Source: an uncultured Lachnospiraceae bacterium (GTDB taxonomy: Bacteria; Bacillota; Clostridia; Lachnospirales; Lachnospiraceae). From it: a stretch of DNA of 53,853 nt. Below, piece by piece: positions 42,415 to 50,377 of the stretch (the first letter of the stretch is position 1; each line of letters opens with the position of its first letter). The notes under the pieces were generated by a model that saw nothing but the letters and a program-made list of their open reading frames with translations, had not been told where the DNA came from and searched no databases. Location of the stretch: assembly GCA_947576945.1 (NCBI GenBank), contig CANPTH010000029.1, forward strand, positions 1 through 53,853, written 5' to 3'. A program made the position numbers and the translations under genes.

Positions 42415-43947
42415 GTGAGAAGATTATCTTATAAGACGTTGGAAGAGATACAGTATGACGGATATTTGCTGAAGGAGGCGCCGGAGAGAGTGCTGCAGTT
42501 CGGGGAGGGAAATTTTCTCCGGGCATTTGCAGATCATTTTATTGATGTGCTGAACGAGAAGGCGGATTTTCGCGGGAAGGTGGTGCTGGTTACGCCGGGT
42601 GGCGGCGGTGGCAGGGTGCTTACGGCTGTCAATGAGCAGGAAGGACTCTACACGTTACTGCTGCGGGGAAACGAGAACGGTGAGAAGGTGCAGACTAAGA
42701 GGGTGATTTCCTGTGTCAGCCGCTGCCTGAATCCGTATGGGGAGTATGATGCCTACATGGCCTGTGCCGAAAATCCCGATCTGCGGTTTCTTATCTCCAA
42801 TACCACGGAGGCGGGGATCCGGTATGATGCGGACTGCCGTTTCGAGGACAGGCCGGCGGCCAGTTTTCCGGGGAAACTGACGCAGTTTCTGTATGCAAGG
42901 TATGAGCGGTTCGGCCAGGAAAAAGGAAAGGGGTTTGTGATCCTGCCCTGTGAGCTGATTGATGATAACGGCGGACAATTGGCAGGATGTGTCATGCAGT
43001 ATGCGAAGCAGTGGGAGCTGGGGGAGGATTTTTGCAGATGGCTGCGGGAAGAGAACCTCTTCTGCTCCACGCTGGTGGACCGGATCGTCACCGGCTATCC
43101 GGCCGGTGAGGCAGAAGAACTCTGCGGGCAGCTGGGGTACCGGGATGAGATCATGGATGCCGGGGAGGTGTTCGGATTCTGGGTGATCGAGGGACCGGAG
43201 AGCCTGCAGGAGGAGCTGCCTTTCGGACGGGCAGGACTGCCGGTGCTGGTTACAAAAGACCATAAGCCTTATAAACAGCGCAAAGTGCGTATTTTGAACG
43301 GCGCCCATACATCCATGGTTCTGGGAGCTTATCTGGCCGGCAGAAATATTGTCAGGGAATGTATGCAGGATCCGGTGATCCGGGCATTTATGGAGCAGAC
43401 GCTCTATGAGGAGATCATTCCCACGCTGACGCTGCCGGAGCAGGAGTTGACGACGTTTGCAAGAGCGGTGGCCGACCGCTTCAACAATCCGTATATCGAT
43501 CATGAGCTGTTGGCCATCGCGCTCAATTCCACATCCAAATGGAGGGCCAGGATGCTGCCTTCTTTTGCAGGGTATGTGAAGCGGTACGGTACGCTGCCGG
43601 AGTGCATCACGGCTTCGCTGGCTTTCTATATCGCCTTCTACAGGGGGAATCGACTGGAGGAAACCGGATTGACCGGCAGTCGGGACGGGGAATCGTATGT
43701 GATCAGGGACGAAAGATTTATTCTGGAATTCTTCGAGGCGCATAAAGAGGACGATCCGGAAGCGCTCACCGCTGCGGTTCTGGCCGAAAGCCGGTTCTGG
43801 GGAGAAGATTTGACGGCATATGCGGGACTGGCAGAGAAAGTGGCCGGTGATCTGCGGATGATCGAAGAAGAAGGTGCTTATGCACTGATGAGACGCTGCA
43901 CTTTACGGAGAATGACTCTGGTAAATTGGCAGAAAGAGGACAAATAA
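42415..43947 (+). CDS. uxaB: Tagaturonate reductase (altronate oxidoreductase)
   Basis: UxaB reduces D-tagaturonate to D-altronate with NADH, linking UxaC and UxaA. The 510-residue protein belongs to the mannitol-dehydrogenase-like long-chain family. VLQFGEGNFLRAFADHFID (about 25-43) is the N-terminal nucleotide-binding start typical of UxaB. The family catalytic Lys region follows: TKDHKPYKQRKVRILNGAHT (about 280-299). The start codon is GTG at 42415 after AAAGGAATAGGGACGAA. The galacturonate branch is thus complete from uronate to 2-keto-3-deoxygluconate; kinase and aldolase genes are not in the window. Confidence 0.95.
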   Translation: MRRLSYKTLEEIQYDGYLLKEAPERVLQFGEGNFLRAFADHFIDVLNEKADFRGKVVLVTPGGGGGRVLTAVNEQEGLYTLLLRGNENGEKVQTKRVISCVSRCLNPYGEYDAYMACAENPDLRFLISNTTEAGIRYDADCRFEDRPAASFPGKLTQFLYARYERFGQEKGKGFVILPCELIDDNGGQLAGCVMQYAKQWELGEDFCRWLREENLFCSTLVDRIVTGYPAGEAEELCGQLGYRDEIMDAGEVFGFWVIEGPESLQEELPFGRAGLPVLVTKDHKPYKQRKVRILNGAHTSMVLGAYLAGRNIVRECMQDPVIRAFMEQTLYEEIIPTLTLPEQELTTFARAVADRFNNPYIDHELLAIALNSTSKWRARMLPSFAGYVKRYGTLPECITASLAFYIAFYRGNRLEETGLTGSRDGESYVIRDERFILEFFEAHKEDDPEALTAAVLAESRFWGEDLTAYAGLAEKVAGDLRMIEEEGAYALMRRCTLRRMTLVNWQKEDK

Positions 43948-43957
43948 GGAACAAAAG

Positions 43958-43987
43958 GTATAAAGCAGCAAAATAACAGGCATACTA
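43958..43987 (+). promoter_or_regulatory. Predicted sigma-G (forespore) promoter of spoVAD
   Basis: GTATA (43958-43962), an 18-bp spacer and CATACTA (43981-43987) match the published Bacillus sigma-G pattern (GHATR, 18 bp, CATWHTA) at every position. It lies about 90 bp before spoVAD, a gene known to be made in the forespore. Confidence 0.75.
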
Positions 43988-44079
43988 TCTCTGTCTGTAA
44001 CTGTGCACTTATTGAGCCGTTCGCGGCCTGGGGTGCAGATCGCCTGTAGAAATTCGGAAGAGATGGAAGGAGATAGGAA

Positions 44080-45096
44080 ATGCTGGGAAAACAGAGTCTT
44101 CAGTTTGTAAATAAACCGTACATCATCGGCAGCGGTTCCATCGTGGGGAGTAAGGAGGCGGCCGGCCCCATGGGAAAGCTGTTTGACAAGGTCGGCTATG
44201 ACGATAAATTCGGAGCCGATACCTGGGAGGACGCCGAGAGCAGTCTGCAGAAAGAGGCGCTGGAGATCGCGCTTGGCAAGGCCGGCCTTAAGAAAAAAGA
44301 TCTGCAGCTTGTGTTTGCAGGAGATCTGCTGGGGCAGTCCATTGCCAGCAGCTTCGGTCTGTCGGGGTATCAGCTTCCCCATGTGGGATTGTATGGTGCC
44401 TGCTCAACCTGCGGGCTGTCTCTGACCATGGGGAGTATGGCAGTGGCCGGCGGATTTGTGGAGAAGGCGGCGTGTATTACATCCAGTCATTTCGCCAGTG
44501 CGGAGAAGGAATTCCGGTTTCCGTTAGCCTATGGCAACCAGCGGCCGAAGTCAGCCACCTGGACGGTGACCGGCAGCGGAGCGTTCCTGCTCTCGGTGCA
44601 GCCGGGCAGTCAGGTTCGGGCGGTGATTTCGGGCGCCACCGTCGGCAGGATTGTGGATTACGGATTAAAAGATTCGATGAATATGGGAGCCTGTATGGCT
44701 CCTGCTGCCGCGGATACGCTCAGGCAGCATCTGGAGGATTTCGGCAGGCAGCCGGATTACTACGATAAGATCATCACCGGCGACCTGGGCACGGTGGGGC
44801 AGCAGCTTCTTTTCGACCTGCTGGCCGAGGCGCAGATCGATATTACGAAGCAGCATATGGACTGCGGTATCGAGATTTTCGACAGCGAGAGACAGGATAC
44901 CAATGCGGGCGGTTCCGGCTGTGGGTGCAGCGCGGTGGTGTTATCGGCTTATATATTGAAGAAACTGGAGGAAGGTGTCTGGAACCGGGTTCTCTTTATG
45001 CCGACGGGGGCGCTTTTAAGCAAGACCAGCTTCAATGAGGGCCAGAGCATTCCGGGGATCGCCCATGGCGTGGTGTTGGAGCATTATACGGGTTAA
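44080..45096 (+). CDS. spoVAD: Stage V sporulation protein AD
   Basis: SpoVAD is part of the SpoVA channel that moves dipicolinic acid into the developing spore and releases it at germination. It binds DPA and has a thiolase-like fold. The 338 residues match the family. The N-terminal QSLQFVNKPYIIGSGSIVG and GPMGKLFDKVGYDD segments are characteristic, as are LYGACSTCGLSLTMG (about 106-120) and FRFPLAYGNQRPKSATWTVTG. ATGGAAGGAGATAGG precedes the ATG. Normally it lies between spoVAC and spoVAE. Here neither neighbour is adjacent, and spoVAE is 4.7 kb away. Confidence 0.97.
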   Translation: MLGKQSLQFVNKPYIIGSGSIVGSKEAAGPMGKLFDKVGYDDKFGADTWEDAESSLQKEALEIALGKAGLKKKDLQLVFAGDLLGQSIASSFGLSGYQLPHVGLYGACSTCGLSLTMGSMAVAGGFVEKAACITSSHFASAEKEFRFPLAYGNQRPKSATWTVTGSGAFLLSVQPGSQVRAVISGATVGRIVDYGLKDSMNMGACMAPAAADTLRQHLEDFGRQPDYYDKIITGDLGTVGQQLLFDLLAEAQIDITKQHMDCGIEIFDSERQDTNAGGSGCGCSAVVLSAYILKKLEEGVWNRVLFMPTGALLSKTSFNEGQSIPGIAHGVVLEHYTG

Positions 45097-45104
45097 TGTA
45101 TTTA

Positions 45105-45140
45105 GGAAAGGGATCGGATCGGCGAAGGATGCGGTCTCTT
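45105..45140 (+). terminator. Possible terminator after spoVAD
   Basis: GGGATC and GGTCTC can pair (two G-U) around a GC-rich loop and are followed by a run of seven T. The stem is weak but the T-run is good. It lies just after the spoVAD stop. Confidence 0.4.
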
Positions 45141-45197
45141 TTTTTGCGGGCGTTTTGCTGTCCGGTAAAAAAAGTATGGTTTCCATGCCGCTGATGG

Positions 45198-45206
45198 TGA
45201 TACAAT
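45198..45206 (+). promoter_or_regulatory. Extended -10 before the MATE gene
   Basis: TGATACAAT gives TGn plus TACAAT, 86 bp before the MATE start at 45292. No good -35 is visible. Confidence 0.4.
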
Positions 45207-45291
45207 GATATGATACAGGAATGAGACTGAAACGGCAGTATCGGGGAGGCGAAGGCCGGAAAGCCCGGGAAAGAAAGGATGCAGAAGAGAT

Positions 45292-46683
45292 ATGGAAGAT
45301 ACGAAGAAAGTTACGCTGTTTGAAGAAATGCCCGTACCGCGGGCGGTGATGACGCTGGCCATACCGACGGTGCTCAGTTCTCTGGTGATGGTAATCTATA
45401 ATCTGGCGGATACTTATTTTGTAGGGATGCTGAATGATCCGGTGCAGAATGCGGCCGTAACGCTGGCGGCTCCTGTGCTGCTGGCATTTAACGCGGTAAA
45501 CAATCTGTTCGGGGTGGGCACCTCCAGTATGATGAGCCGTGCGCTGGGAAGCCGGGATTATGGGCTGGTGCGGCGAAGTTCGGCGTTTGGATTCTACTGC
45601 ACGTTGATGGCCGGTGCGCTGTTTTCGGTCTTGTATACGACTTTTCATAATCCCCTTCTGCACCTGCTGGGAGCGGATGCGGAGACGATGGCAGCTACGG
45701 CGCAGTATTTGAAGTGGACGGTATCCCTGGGAGCGGTTCCGGCGATCCTGAATGTGGTCATGGCCTATATGGTAAGGGCGGAGGGGGCGTCGCTTCACGC
45801 CAGTATCGGAACCATGAGCGGATGTCTGTTGAATATTCTGTTGGACCCTTTCTTTGTATTGCCCATGGGACTGGATATGGGGGCTGCAGGGGCCGGGTTT
45901 GCGACTATGCTTTCCAATTGTGTGGCCTGTGTCTATTTCTTCCTTTTATTATGGAGGAAAAGAGGAGATACATACGTGTGTATCCGGCCGTCGATGTTCA
46001 GGCCGGACAGGAAGGTGGTGGCGGGTGTTTGCGGAGTCGGTATTCCGGCTGCCATTCAGAATCTGCTGAATGTGACGGGTATGACGGTCTTAAATAATTT
46101 TACGGCGTCCTATGGTTCTGATGCTGTGGCGGCAATGGGTATTGTGCAGAAGGTAAATATGGTACCCATGCAGATCGCCTTCGGCCTGTCTCAGGGGATC
46201 ATGCCGTTGATCAGCTATAACTATGCCAGCGGGAATGTAAAGCGCATGAAAAAGACGCTGCTTTTTACGGTGAGGATCGCGGTTTCCTTTCTGGCGGTGG
46301 TGGCGGCCGGTTATTATCTGGGTGCGGGAAGGATCACGGCGCTGTTTATGCGCAACGAAGCGATTATTGCTTACGGGGAGCGGTTCCTGCGGGGATTCTG
46401 TCTGGAACTGCCGTTTATGTGTATGGACTTCATTGCAGTGGGCGTTTTTCAGTCCTGCGGTATGGGGGAAAAGTCTTTGGTGTTTGCGCTGTTAAGAAAG
46501 ATCGTGCTGGAGATTCCGGCACTGTATGTGTTGAATTACCTGTTTCCGCTGTACGGACTGCCCTATGCGCAGCCTGTTACGGAATGGATCCTGTGCGTGG
46601 CGGCGGTGGTAGTGCTTGTGCGGATTTTCAGGAGGATGGAAGAAAAGACGGGAAACAGGGAAGGTAAGGGCTGCACTTCATGA
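45292..46683 (+). CDS. MATE-family multidrug/toxin exporter
   Basis: This 463-residue inner-membrane antiporter has twelve predicted helices in two matching bundles. The N-bundle has MTLAIPTVLSSLVMVIYNLADTYFVGML (about 18-45), and the second bundle opens near 240 with GIPAAIQNLLNVTG. The FGLSQGIMPLISYNYASGN motif (about 299-317) is typical of the DinF/MepA-like MATE branch. These proteins export cationic drugs or metabolites using sodium or proton gradients. It has its own extended -10 region and a hairpin after the stop. It interrupts the space between spoVAD and spoVAE. Confidence 0.95.
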   Translation: MEDTKKVTLFEEMPVPRAVMTLAIPTVLSSLVMVIYNLADTYFVGMLNDPVQNAAVTLAAPVLLAFNAVNNLFGVGTSSMMSRALGSRDYGLVRRSSAFGFYCTLMAGALFSVLYTTFHNPLLHLLGADAETMAATAQYLKWTVSLGAVPAILNVVMAYMVRAEGASLHASIGTMSGCLLNILLDPFFVLPMGLDMGAAGAGFATMLSNCVACVYFFLLLWRKRGDTYVCIRPSMFRPDRKVVAGVCGVGIPAAIQNLLNVTGMTVLNNFTASYGSDAVAAMGIVQKVNMVPMQIAFGLSQGIMPLISYNYASGNVKRMKKTLLFTVRIAVSFLAVVAAGYYLGAGRITALFMRNEAIIAYGERFLRGFCLELPFMCMDFIAVGVFQSCGMGEKSLVFALLRKIVLEIPALYVLNYLFPLYGLPYAQPVTEWILCVAAVVVLVRIFRRMEEKTGNREGKGCTS

Positions 46684-46711
46684 CAGCGGGTGAGCATAAG
46701 GCTGATGAAGT
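46675..46711 (+). terminator. Hairpin overlapping the MATE stop codon
   Basis: ACTTCAT and ATGAAGT form a 7-bp outer stem, and CAGC with GCTG pair inside it. There is no T-run, so termination is uncertain; it may protect the mRNA 3' end. Confidence 0.45.
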
Positions 46712-46845
46712 GGCAGAATAATGCGGAACGGGGTTTATGAAAATAGAAAATTGGTTTATACTGTTATAGAGCGAACCTGCACATGTTGGCGGCGGTGGAC
46801 GACAGCCACGAGGAATTATGGCGGGAAAGGTGTGGTAATCGATAG

Positions 46846-47181
46846 ATGGAAGACGGTAAGGTGATCATAAAAGGCGGTGGAAGCAGGAAAATTTCAGAGG
46901 AAAGCGTTGTGGTCAGCAGCCAGCCGGCTGCCGCCGCGGAGGAAATGAGCGTGCTGGTATCCGGAGTGCTTCACCATGAGGGGAAGACATTCGTGCGGGT
47001 GTCCTTTATGCGGGGGAAAGACTGGGCGGAAGGGATTGTGCCGGCTGGTGTGGTGGAGAAGGCCAAAGGATTTTCCACGGAGGAGATCGGACAGCTGCAG
47101 GCGTATCTGGCGGCGGAGAAAGAGACGATCATCCGACAGGCGAAAGGGATCAATCCGATCAGGAATCTGTTTCAGATCTGA
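46846..47181 (+). CDS. Small protein of unknown function
   Basis: This 111-residue protein has no signal peptide, TM helix or cysteine. The first 30 residues are Gly/Ser/Ala rich and likely flexible. A compact beta-rich stretch follows (about 35-70: VLVSGVLHHEGKTFVRVSFMRG), then two helices with a conserved-looking end (TIIRQAKGINPIRNLFQI). The coding frame is clean, but the ribosome site is weak. It is followed after 55 bp by the epimerase gene. I do not recognise the family. Confidence 0.7.
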   Translation: MEDGKVIIKGGGSRKISEESVVVSSQPAAAAEEMSVLVSGVLHHEGKTFVRVSFMRGKDWAEGIVPAGVVEKAKGFSTEEIGQLQAYLAAEKETIIRQAKGINPIRNLFQI

Positions 47182-47236
47182 GGCATGATTTTTGATGGGA
47201 CATACAAATGATACGAGGGAAAGGAAGGAAAAGAGA

Positions 47237-48268
47237 ATGAAAGTACTATTTATCGGAGGAACCGGGACCATCAGCACGGCGATCTCCACCAGGCTTTTGC
47301 AGGAAGGGCATGAGTTGTGGCTGATCAACAGGGGGACACGCAACGACGTGCTGCCGCCCGGGGCGAACATTATTACGGCGGATATCAATGACGAGGAGAC
47401 GGTGGCGCAGAAGCTTAAAGGGCATACATTCGATGTGGTGGCAGACTTTATTGCCTTTGTGCCCGGGCAGCTGGAACGGGATTACAGACTTTTTCGGGAT
47501 AAGACGCGGCAGTTTATCTATATCAGTTCGGCCTCCGCATACCAGAAGCCGCTGTCTGACTATCGGATCGATGAGGGGACGCCGCTGGCGAACCCTTACT
47601 GGGAATACTCGCGTAATAAGATTGCGGGTGAGGAGCTTTTGATGAAACTGTATCGCGAGGAGGGATTCCCCGTTACCATCGTGCGGCCGAGCCATACCTA
47701 CAGCGAACGTTCCATGCCGGCGGGAGTTCATGGACCGCAGGGCAGTTATCAGGTGCTCAGGCGGATGATGGAAGGGAAGAAGGTGATCATACATGGAGAC
47801 GGCACTTCGCTCTGGACGCTGACGTTTAACACGGATTTTGCCAAAGGCTTTATCGGGTTGATGGGTAATATCCATGCCATCGGAGAGGCGGTGCAGATCA
47901 CAGGCGATGAGACGCTTACGTGGAACCAGATCTATGCTGTGATCGCACAGGCGCTGGGAGCAGAGCTGAAGCCCTGCTATGTATCCAGCGAGTTTATTGC
48001 TTCCGCAAGTCCGGCCGGGTGGGATCTTCGGGGAGGTATGCTGGGCGATAAGTCCAACAGCGTCGTCTTCGACAATACGAAGCTGAAACGGCTGGTGCCG
48101 GACTTTACGGCGACGGTACGTTTTGACCAGGGGGCCAGGAAAGTCCTGGATTATATCAGGACGCATCCGGAGTGTCAGAAGTCAGATCCGGAATTTGACC
48201 GGTGGTGTGACAGGGTCATAGCGGCTCAGGAAGAGGCGCTGAAGATCATGAAGGCGTCGGAGGAGTAG
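47237..48268 (+). CDS. NAD-dependent epimerase/reductase family protein
   Basis: This 343-residue short-chain dehydrogenase of the extended type has the Rossmann motif LFIGGTGTISTAI (about 4-16). FIYISSASAYQKP (about 94-106) carries the catalytic Ser, and the YSRNKIAGEELL segment (about 128-139) carries the YxxxK catalytic pair. Such enzymes act on nucleotide sugars or related carbonyl compounds. I chose the ATG at 47237, directly after AAGGAAGGAAAAGAGA; the frame opens at 47192. The C-terminal FDRWCDRVIAAQEEALK helix is extra to the core. The exact substrate is not clear. Confidence 0.9.
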   Translation: MKVLFIGGTGTISTAISTRLLQEGHELWLINRGTRNDVLPPGANIITADINDEETVAQKLKGHTFDVVADFIAFVPGQLERDYRLFRDKTRQFIYISSASAYQKPLSDYRIDEGTPLANPYWEYSRNKIAGEELLMKLYREEGFPVTIVRPSHTYSERSMPAGVHGPQGSYQVLRRMMEGKKVIIHGDGTSLWTLTFNTDFAKGFIGLMGNIHAIGEAVQITGDETLTWNQIYAVIAQALGAELKPCYVSSEFIASASPAGWDLRGGMLGDKSNSVVFDNTKLKRLVPDFTATVRFDQGARKVLDYIRTHPECQKSDPEFDRWCDRVIAAQEEALKIMKASEE

Positions 48269-48305
48269 GACGGTCTGAACGGGACAGGAAGGAAGGTGCA
48301 GGACA

Positions 48306-48536
48306 GTGCGGGAGATGGAATTTAAGATGGAGCGTCCCGGATTGTTGAAAGAGGGAGACAGGGTCACCGTGACAGAGGGTGTCCTGCCCAGCAATTATTA
48401 TTATACGATTGATCCGTCTCTTGCCATGTCGGGGAATTTTCCGTTCAGGGAGCGTATGCTGGAGCGGGAAGGCGTTGTGACGGAAGTGATTGAAAATGCC
48501 AGAGGGTTCTACGTGCGGGCAAAGTTCGGAGAATAG
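48306..48536 (+). CDS. Small beta-barrel-like protein of unknown function
   Basis: This 76-residue protein has a GTG start at 48306 after AGGAAGGAAGG; an ATG at 48315 is an alternative. It contains GLLKEGDRVTVTEGVLPS and a C-terminal GVVTEVIENARGFYVRAKF, the alternating pattern of a small KOW/SH3-like beta barrel. It lies directly after the epimerase gene and before ridA on the same strand. It is likely a real conserved gene; the function is unknown. Confidence 0.7.
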   Translation: MREMEFKMERPGLLKEGDRVTVTEGVLPSNYYYTIDPSLAMSGNFPFRERMLEREGVVTEVIENARGFYVRAKFGE

Positions 48537-48615
48537 AAGGCTTCCCGGCAGCAGGACAGTGTGACGGAATGAGGAAAGCATGAAAGAGTGATTACGAGAA
48601 AGGAAGGTATATATT

Positions 48616-48996
48616 ATGTTAACTAAGGTATCTACAGACAAGGCGCCGGCGGCGATCGGGCCGTATTCCCAGGGAATCATCGCAGGAGATTTTCTGTTTG
48701 CATCGGGACAGATTCCCATCGATCCGGCAGACGGTGAGATCAGGGGCGGGGATATTACGGAGCAGGCGGAACAGGTCATGAAGAATGTGGGAGCGATTCT
48801 GGCAGAAGCAGGCACGAACTATGCAAATGTTGTGAAGACTACGTGCTTTCTGGCGGATATGGCGGATTTTGCGGCTTTCAACGGGGTATATGAGAAATAT
48901 TTTACCGAGAAACCGGCCAGAAGCTGTGTGGCTGTGAAACAGCTGCCGAAGAGCGTGTTGTGCGAAGTGGAAGTGGTGGCTTATCTGAAGCAGTAA
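48616..48996 (+). CDS. ridA: RidA-family enamine/imine deaminase
   Basis: RidA hydrolyses reactive enamine/imine intermediates such as 2-aminoacrylate, protecting PLP enzymes. The 126 residues form the typical trimeric YjgF fold. The N-terminal KAPAAIGPYSQGI motif (about 10-22), ASGQIPIDP (about 32-40) and the C-terminal RSCVAVKQLPKS with the substrate-binding Arg are all present. GAGAAAGGAAGG precedes the ATG. It is transcribed with its upstream neighbours or alone; no clear promoter is visible. Confidence 0.95.
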   Translation: MLTKVSTDKAPAAIGPYSQGIIAGDFLFASGQIPIDPADGEIRGGDITEQAEQVMKNVGAILAEAGTNYANVVKTTCFLADMADFAAFNGVYEKYFTEKPARSCVAVKQLPKSVLCEVEVVAYLKQ

Positions 48997-49093
48997 TCCG
49001 GGGCTTTGCTAAATAGCTCTGAATAGATCGGTAAGCTGGCGGCTGTACTGGTAATTGACAGAAGAATGGAATAACAGTAGAGGTTTACATAAT

Positions 49094-49594
49094 ATGGAAC
49101 ATAAAAATATCGTCCTCATTGGTATGCCCGGTGCGGGGAAGAGCACGGTGGGGGTTGTGCTGGCCAAAAAGCTTGGGTTTGCATTTCTGGATTCCGATCT
49201 GGTGATCCAGAGCAGAGAAGGAAAGCTCTTACATGAGATTATTGAGCAGCAGGGTGTGGAGAGGTTCTGGGCTGTGGAGGAGGCAGCCAACCTTTCCATT
49301 GATGCCAGACGCACCGTGATCGCCACAGGTGGCAGCGTTATCTACGGCAGCAGGGCCATGGAACATTTGGGCCGGGATGGCATTATCATTTATCTGAAAT
49401 TGTCCTGCAGGGAGATTGCAGGCAGGCTGGGTGATCTGAATGAGCGGGGTGTGACGCTGCGGGAAGGGCAGACGCTGGAAACGCTTTACGAGGAGCGGAC
49501 TCCGCTTTATGAGAAATATGCGCATATTACGATGGAATGTGAGAATCTTTCCATACGCGAGATCGTGGAGGAGATTGTCCACAGAATAAAATGA
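49094..49594 (+). CDS. aroK: Shikimate kinase
   Basis: AroK phosphorylates shikimate with ATP on the path to chorismate. The 166-residue protein has Walker A GMPGAGKST (about 9-17), the shikimate-binding DSD motif (about 31-33, FLDSDLVIQ), and the ATGGSVIYG loop near 77 that binds the substrate. A lid region with the conserved Arg follows (TLETLYEERTPLYEKYA, about 122-138). I chose the ATG at 49094, which begins the protein just before the P-loop; AGAGG lies about 10 nt upstream. It is a standalone aroK with no other aro gene nearby. Confidence 0.93.
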   Translation: MEHKNIVLIGMPGAGKSTVGVVLAKKLGFAFLDSDLVIQSREGKLLHEIIEQQGVERFWAVEEAANLSIDARRTVIATGGSVIYGSRAMEHLGRDGIIIYLKLSCREIAGRLGDLNERGVTLREGQTLETLYEERTPLYEKYAHITMECENLSIREIVEEIVHRIK

Positions 49595-49776
49595 GCTGGC
49601 GGCAGGATAAATGGCAGTGCGGAAGGCTCTGCAGGATTGTGCCGAAAATCAGTTTCAGGCAGTATAGTTTATTTCGGAATTGCAGAAAATAATCATGATT
49701 TGCAGCAGTGCGGATGAAAAAGAAACTGCTATGATCATCCAGATCTGCAGATATAGAAGAAAGGTATGGTATCGGT

Positions 49777-50136
49777 ATGATGGATTATTTGAATGCATTC
49801 TGGGTAGGCGGCCTGATCTGTGCGCTGGTGCAGATCCTGCTGGAAAAGACGAAGATGCTGCCGGGGCGCGTGATGGTATTGCTTGTATGCATGGGAGCGG
49901 TGATCAGTTTCTTTGGCTGGTATGAACCCCTTATGGAATACGCGGGCGCCGGTGTGAGCGTGCCGCTGCTTGGCTATGGCAATATCCTGATGAAAGGCGT
50001 CAAGGAGGCGGTGGCCGAGAAAGGTTTTATCGGTCTGTTTCAGGGCGGCTTCAAGACCGGCGCAGTGGGATGCTGTGCGGCGCTGGTGTTTGGGTATCTG
50101 GCCAGTCTGGTGTTTAAGCCGAAGATGAAGGGGTGA
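49777..50136 (+). CDS. spoVAE: Stage V sporulation protein AE
   Basis: This 119-residue membrane protein has the SpoVAE/SpoVAC-like pattern: LNAFWVGGLICALVQILLEKT at the N-terminus, a central helix, and the conserved GFIGLFQGGFKTGAVGC followed by LVFGYLASLVFKPKMK. It forms part of the DPA channel in the spore inner membrane with SpoVAC and SpoVAD. Two adjacent ATG codons make the start ambiguous by one residue. It is separated from spoVAD by six unrelated genes. A sigma-G-like -35 (GTATA at 49662-49666) is present, but the matching -10 is weak. Confidence 0.93.
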   Translation: MMDYLNAFWVGGLICALVQILLEKTKMLPGRVMVLLVCMGAVISFFGWYEPLMEYAGAGVSVPLLGYGNILMKGVKEAVAEKGFIGLFQGGFKTGAVGCCAALVFGYLASLVFKPKMKG

Positions 50137-50204
50137 GATGCCGGGATGTTTTAATGTGCAGCCGACCGGCTGGCGGCATGGGAGCGGTATTTCTAATTGA
50201 CTAC

Positions 50205-50247
50205 AAAAAGCAGTGCTTTACTTTACCAGAGTGAGGCGCTGCTTTTG
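50205..50247 (+). terminator. Terminator after spoVAE
   Basis: AAAAGCAGTGC (50206-50216) pairs with GCGCTGCTTTT (50236-50246), one G-U, around a 19-nt loop. The stem ends in a T4 run. It lies about 70 bp after the spoVAE stop codon. Confidence 0.75.
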
Positions 50248-50377
50248 CGTTATATTTTCAGTGTGTTGGACAGAAATTTAAGGATTTTTTAATAATTCCT
50301 GTTGTATACTCTCCACAGACTTAAAAGAAGGCGGCCAGAGCGCAGCCTTTCCGAACAAGATGAGGAGGATTCCTGCT

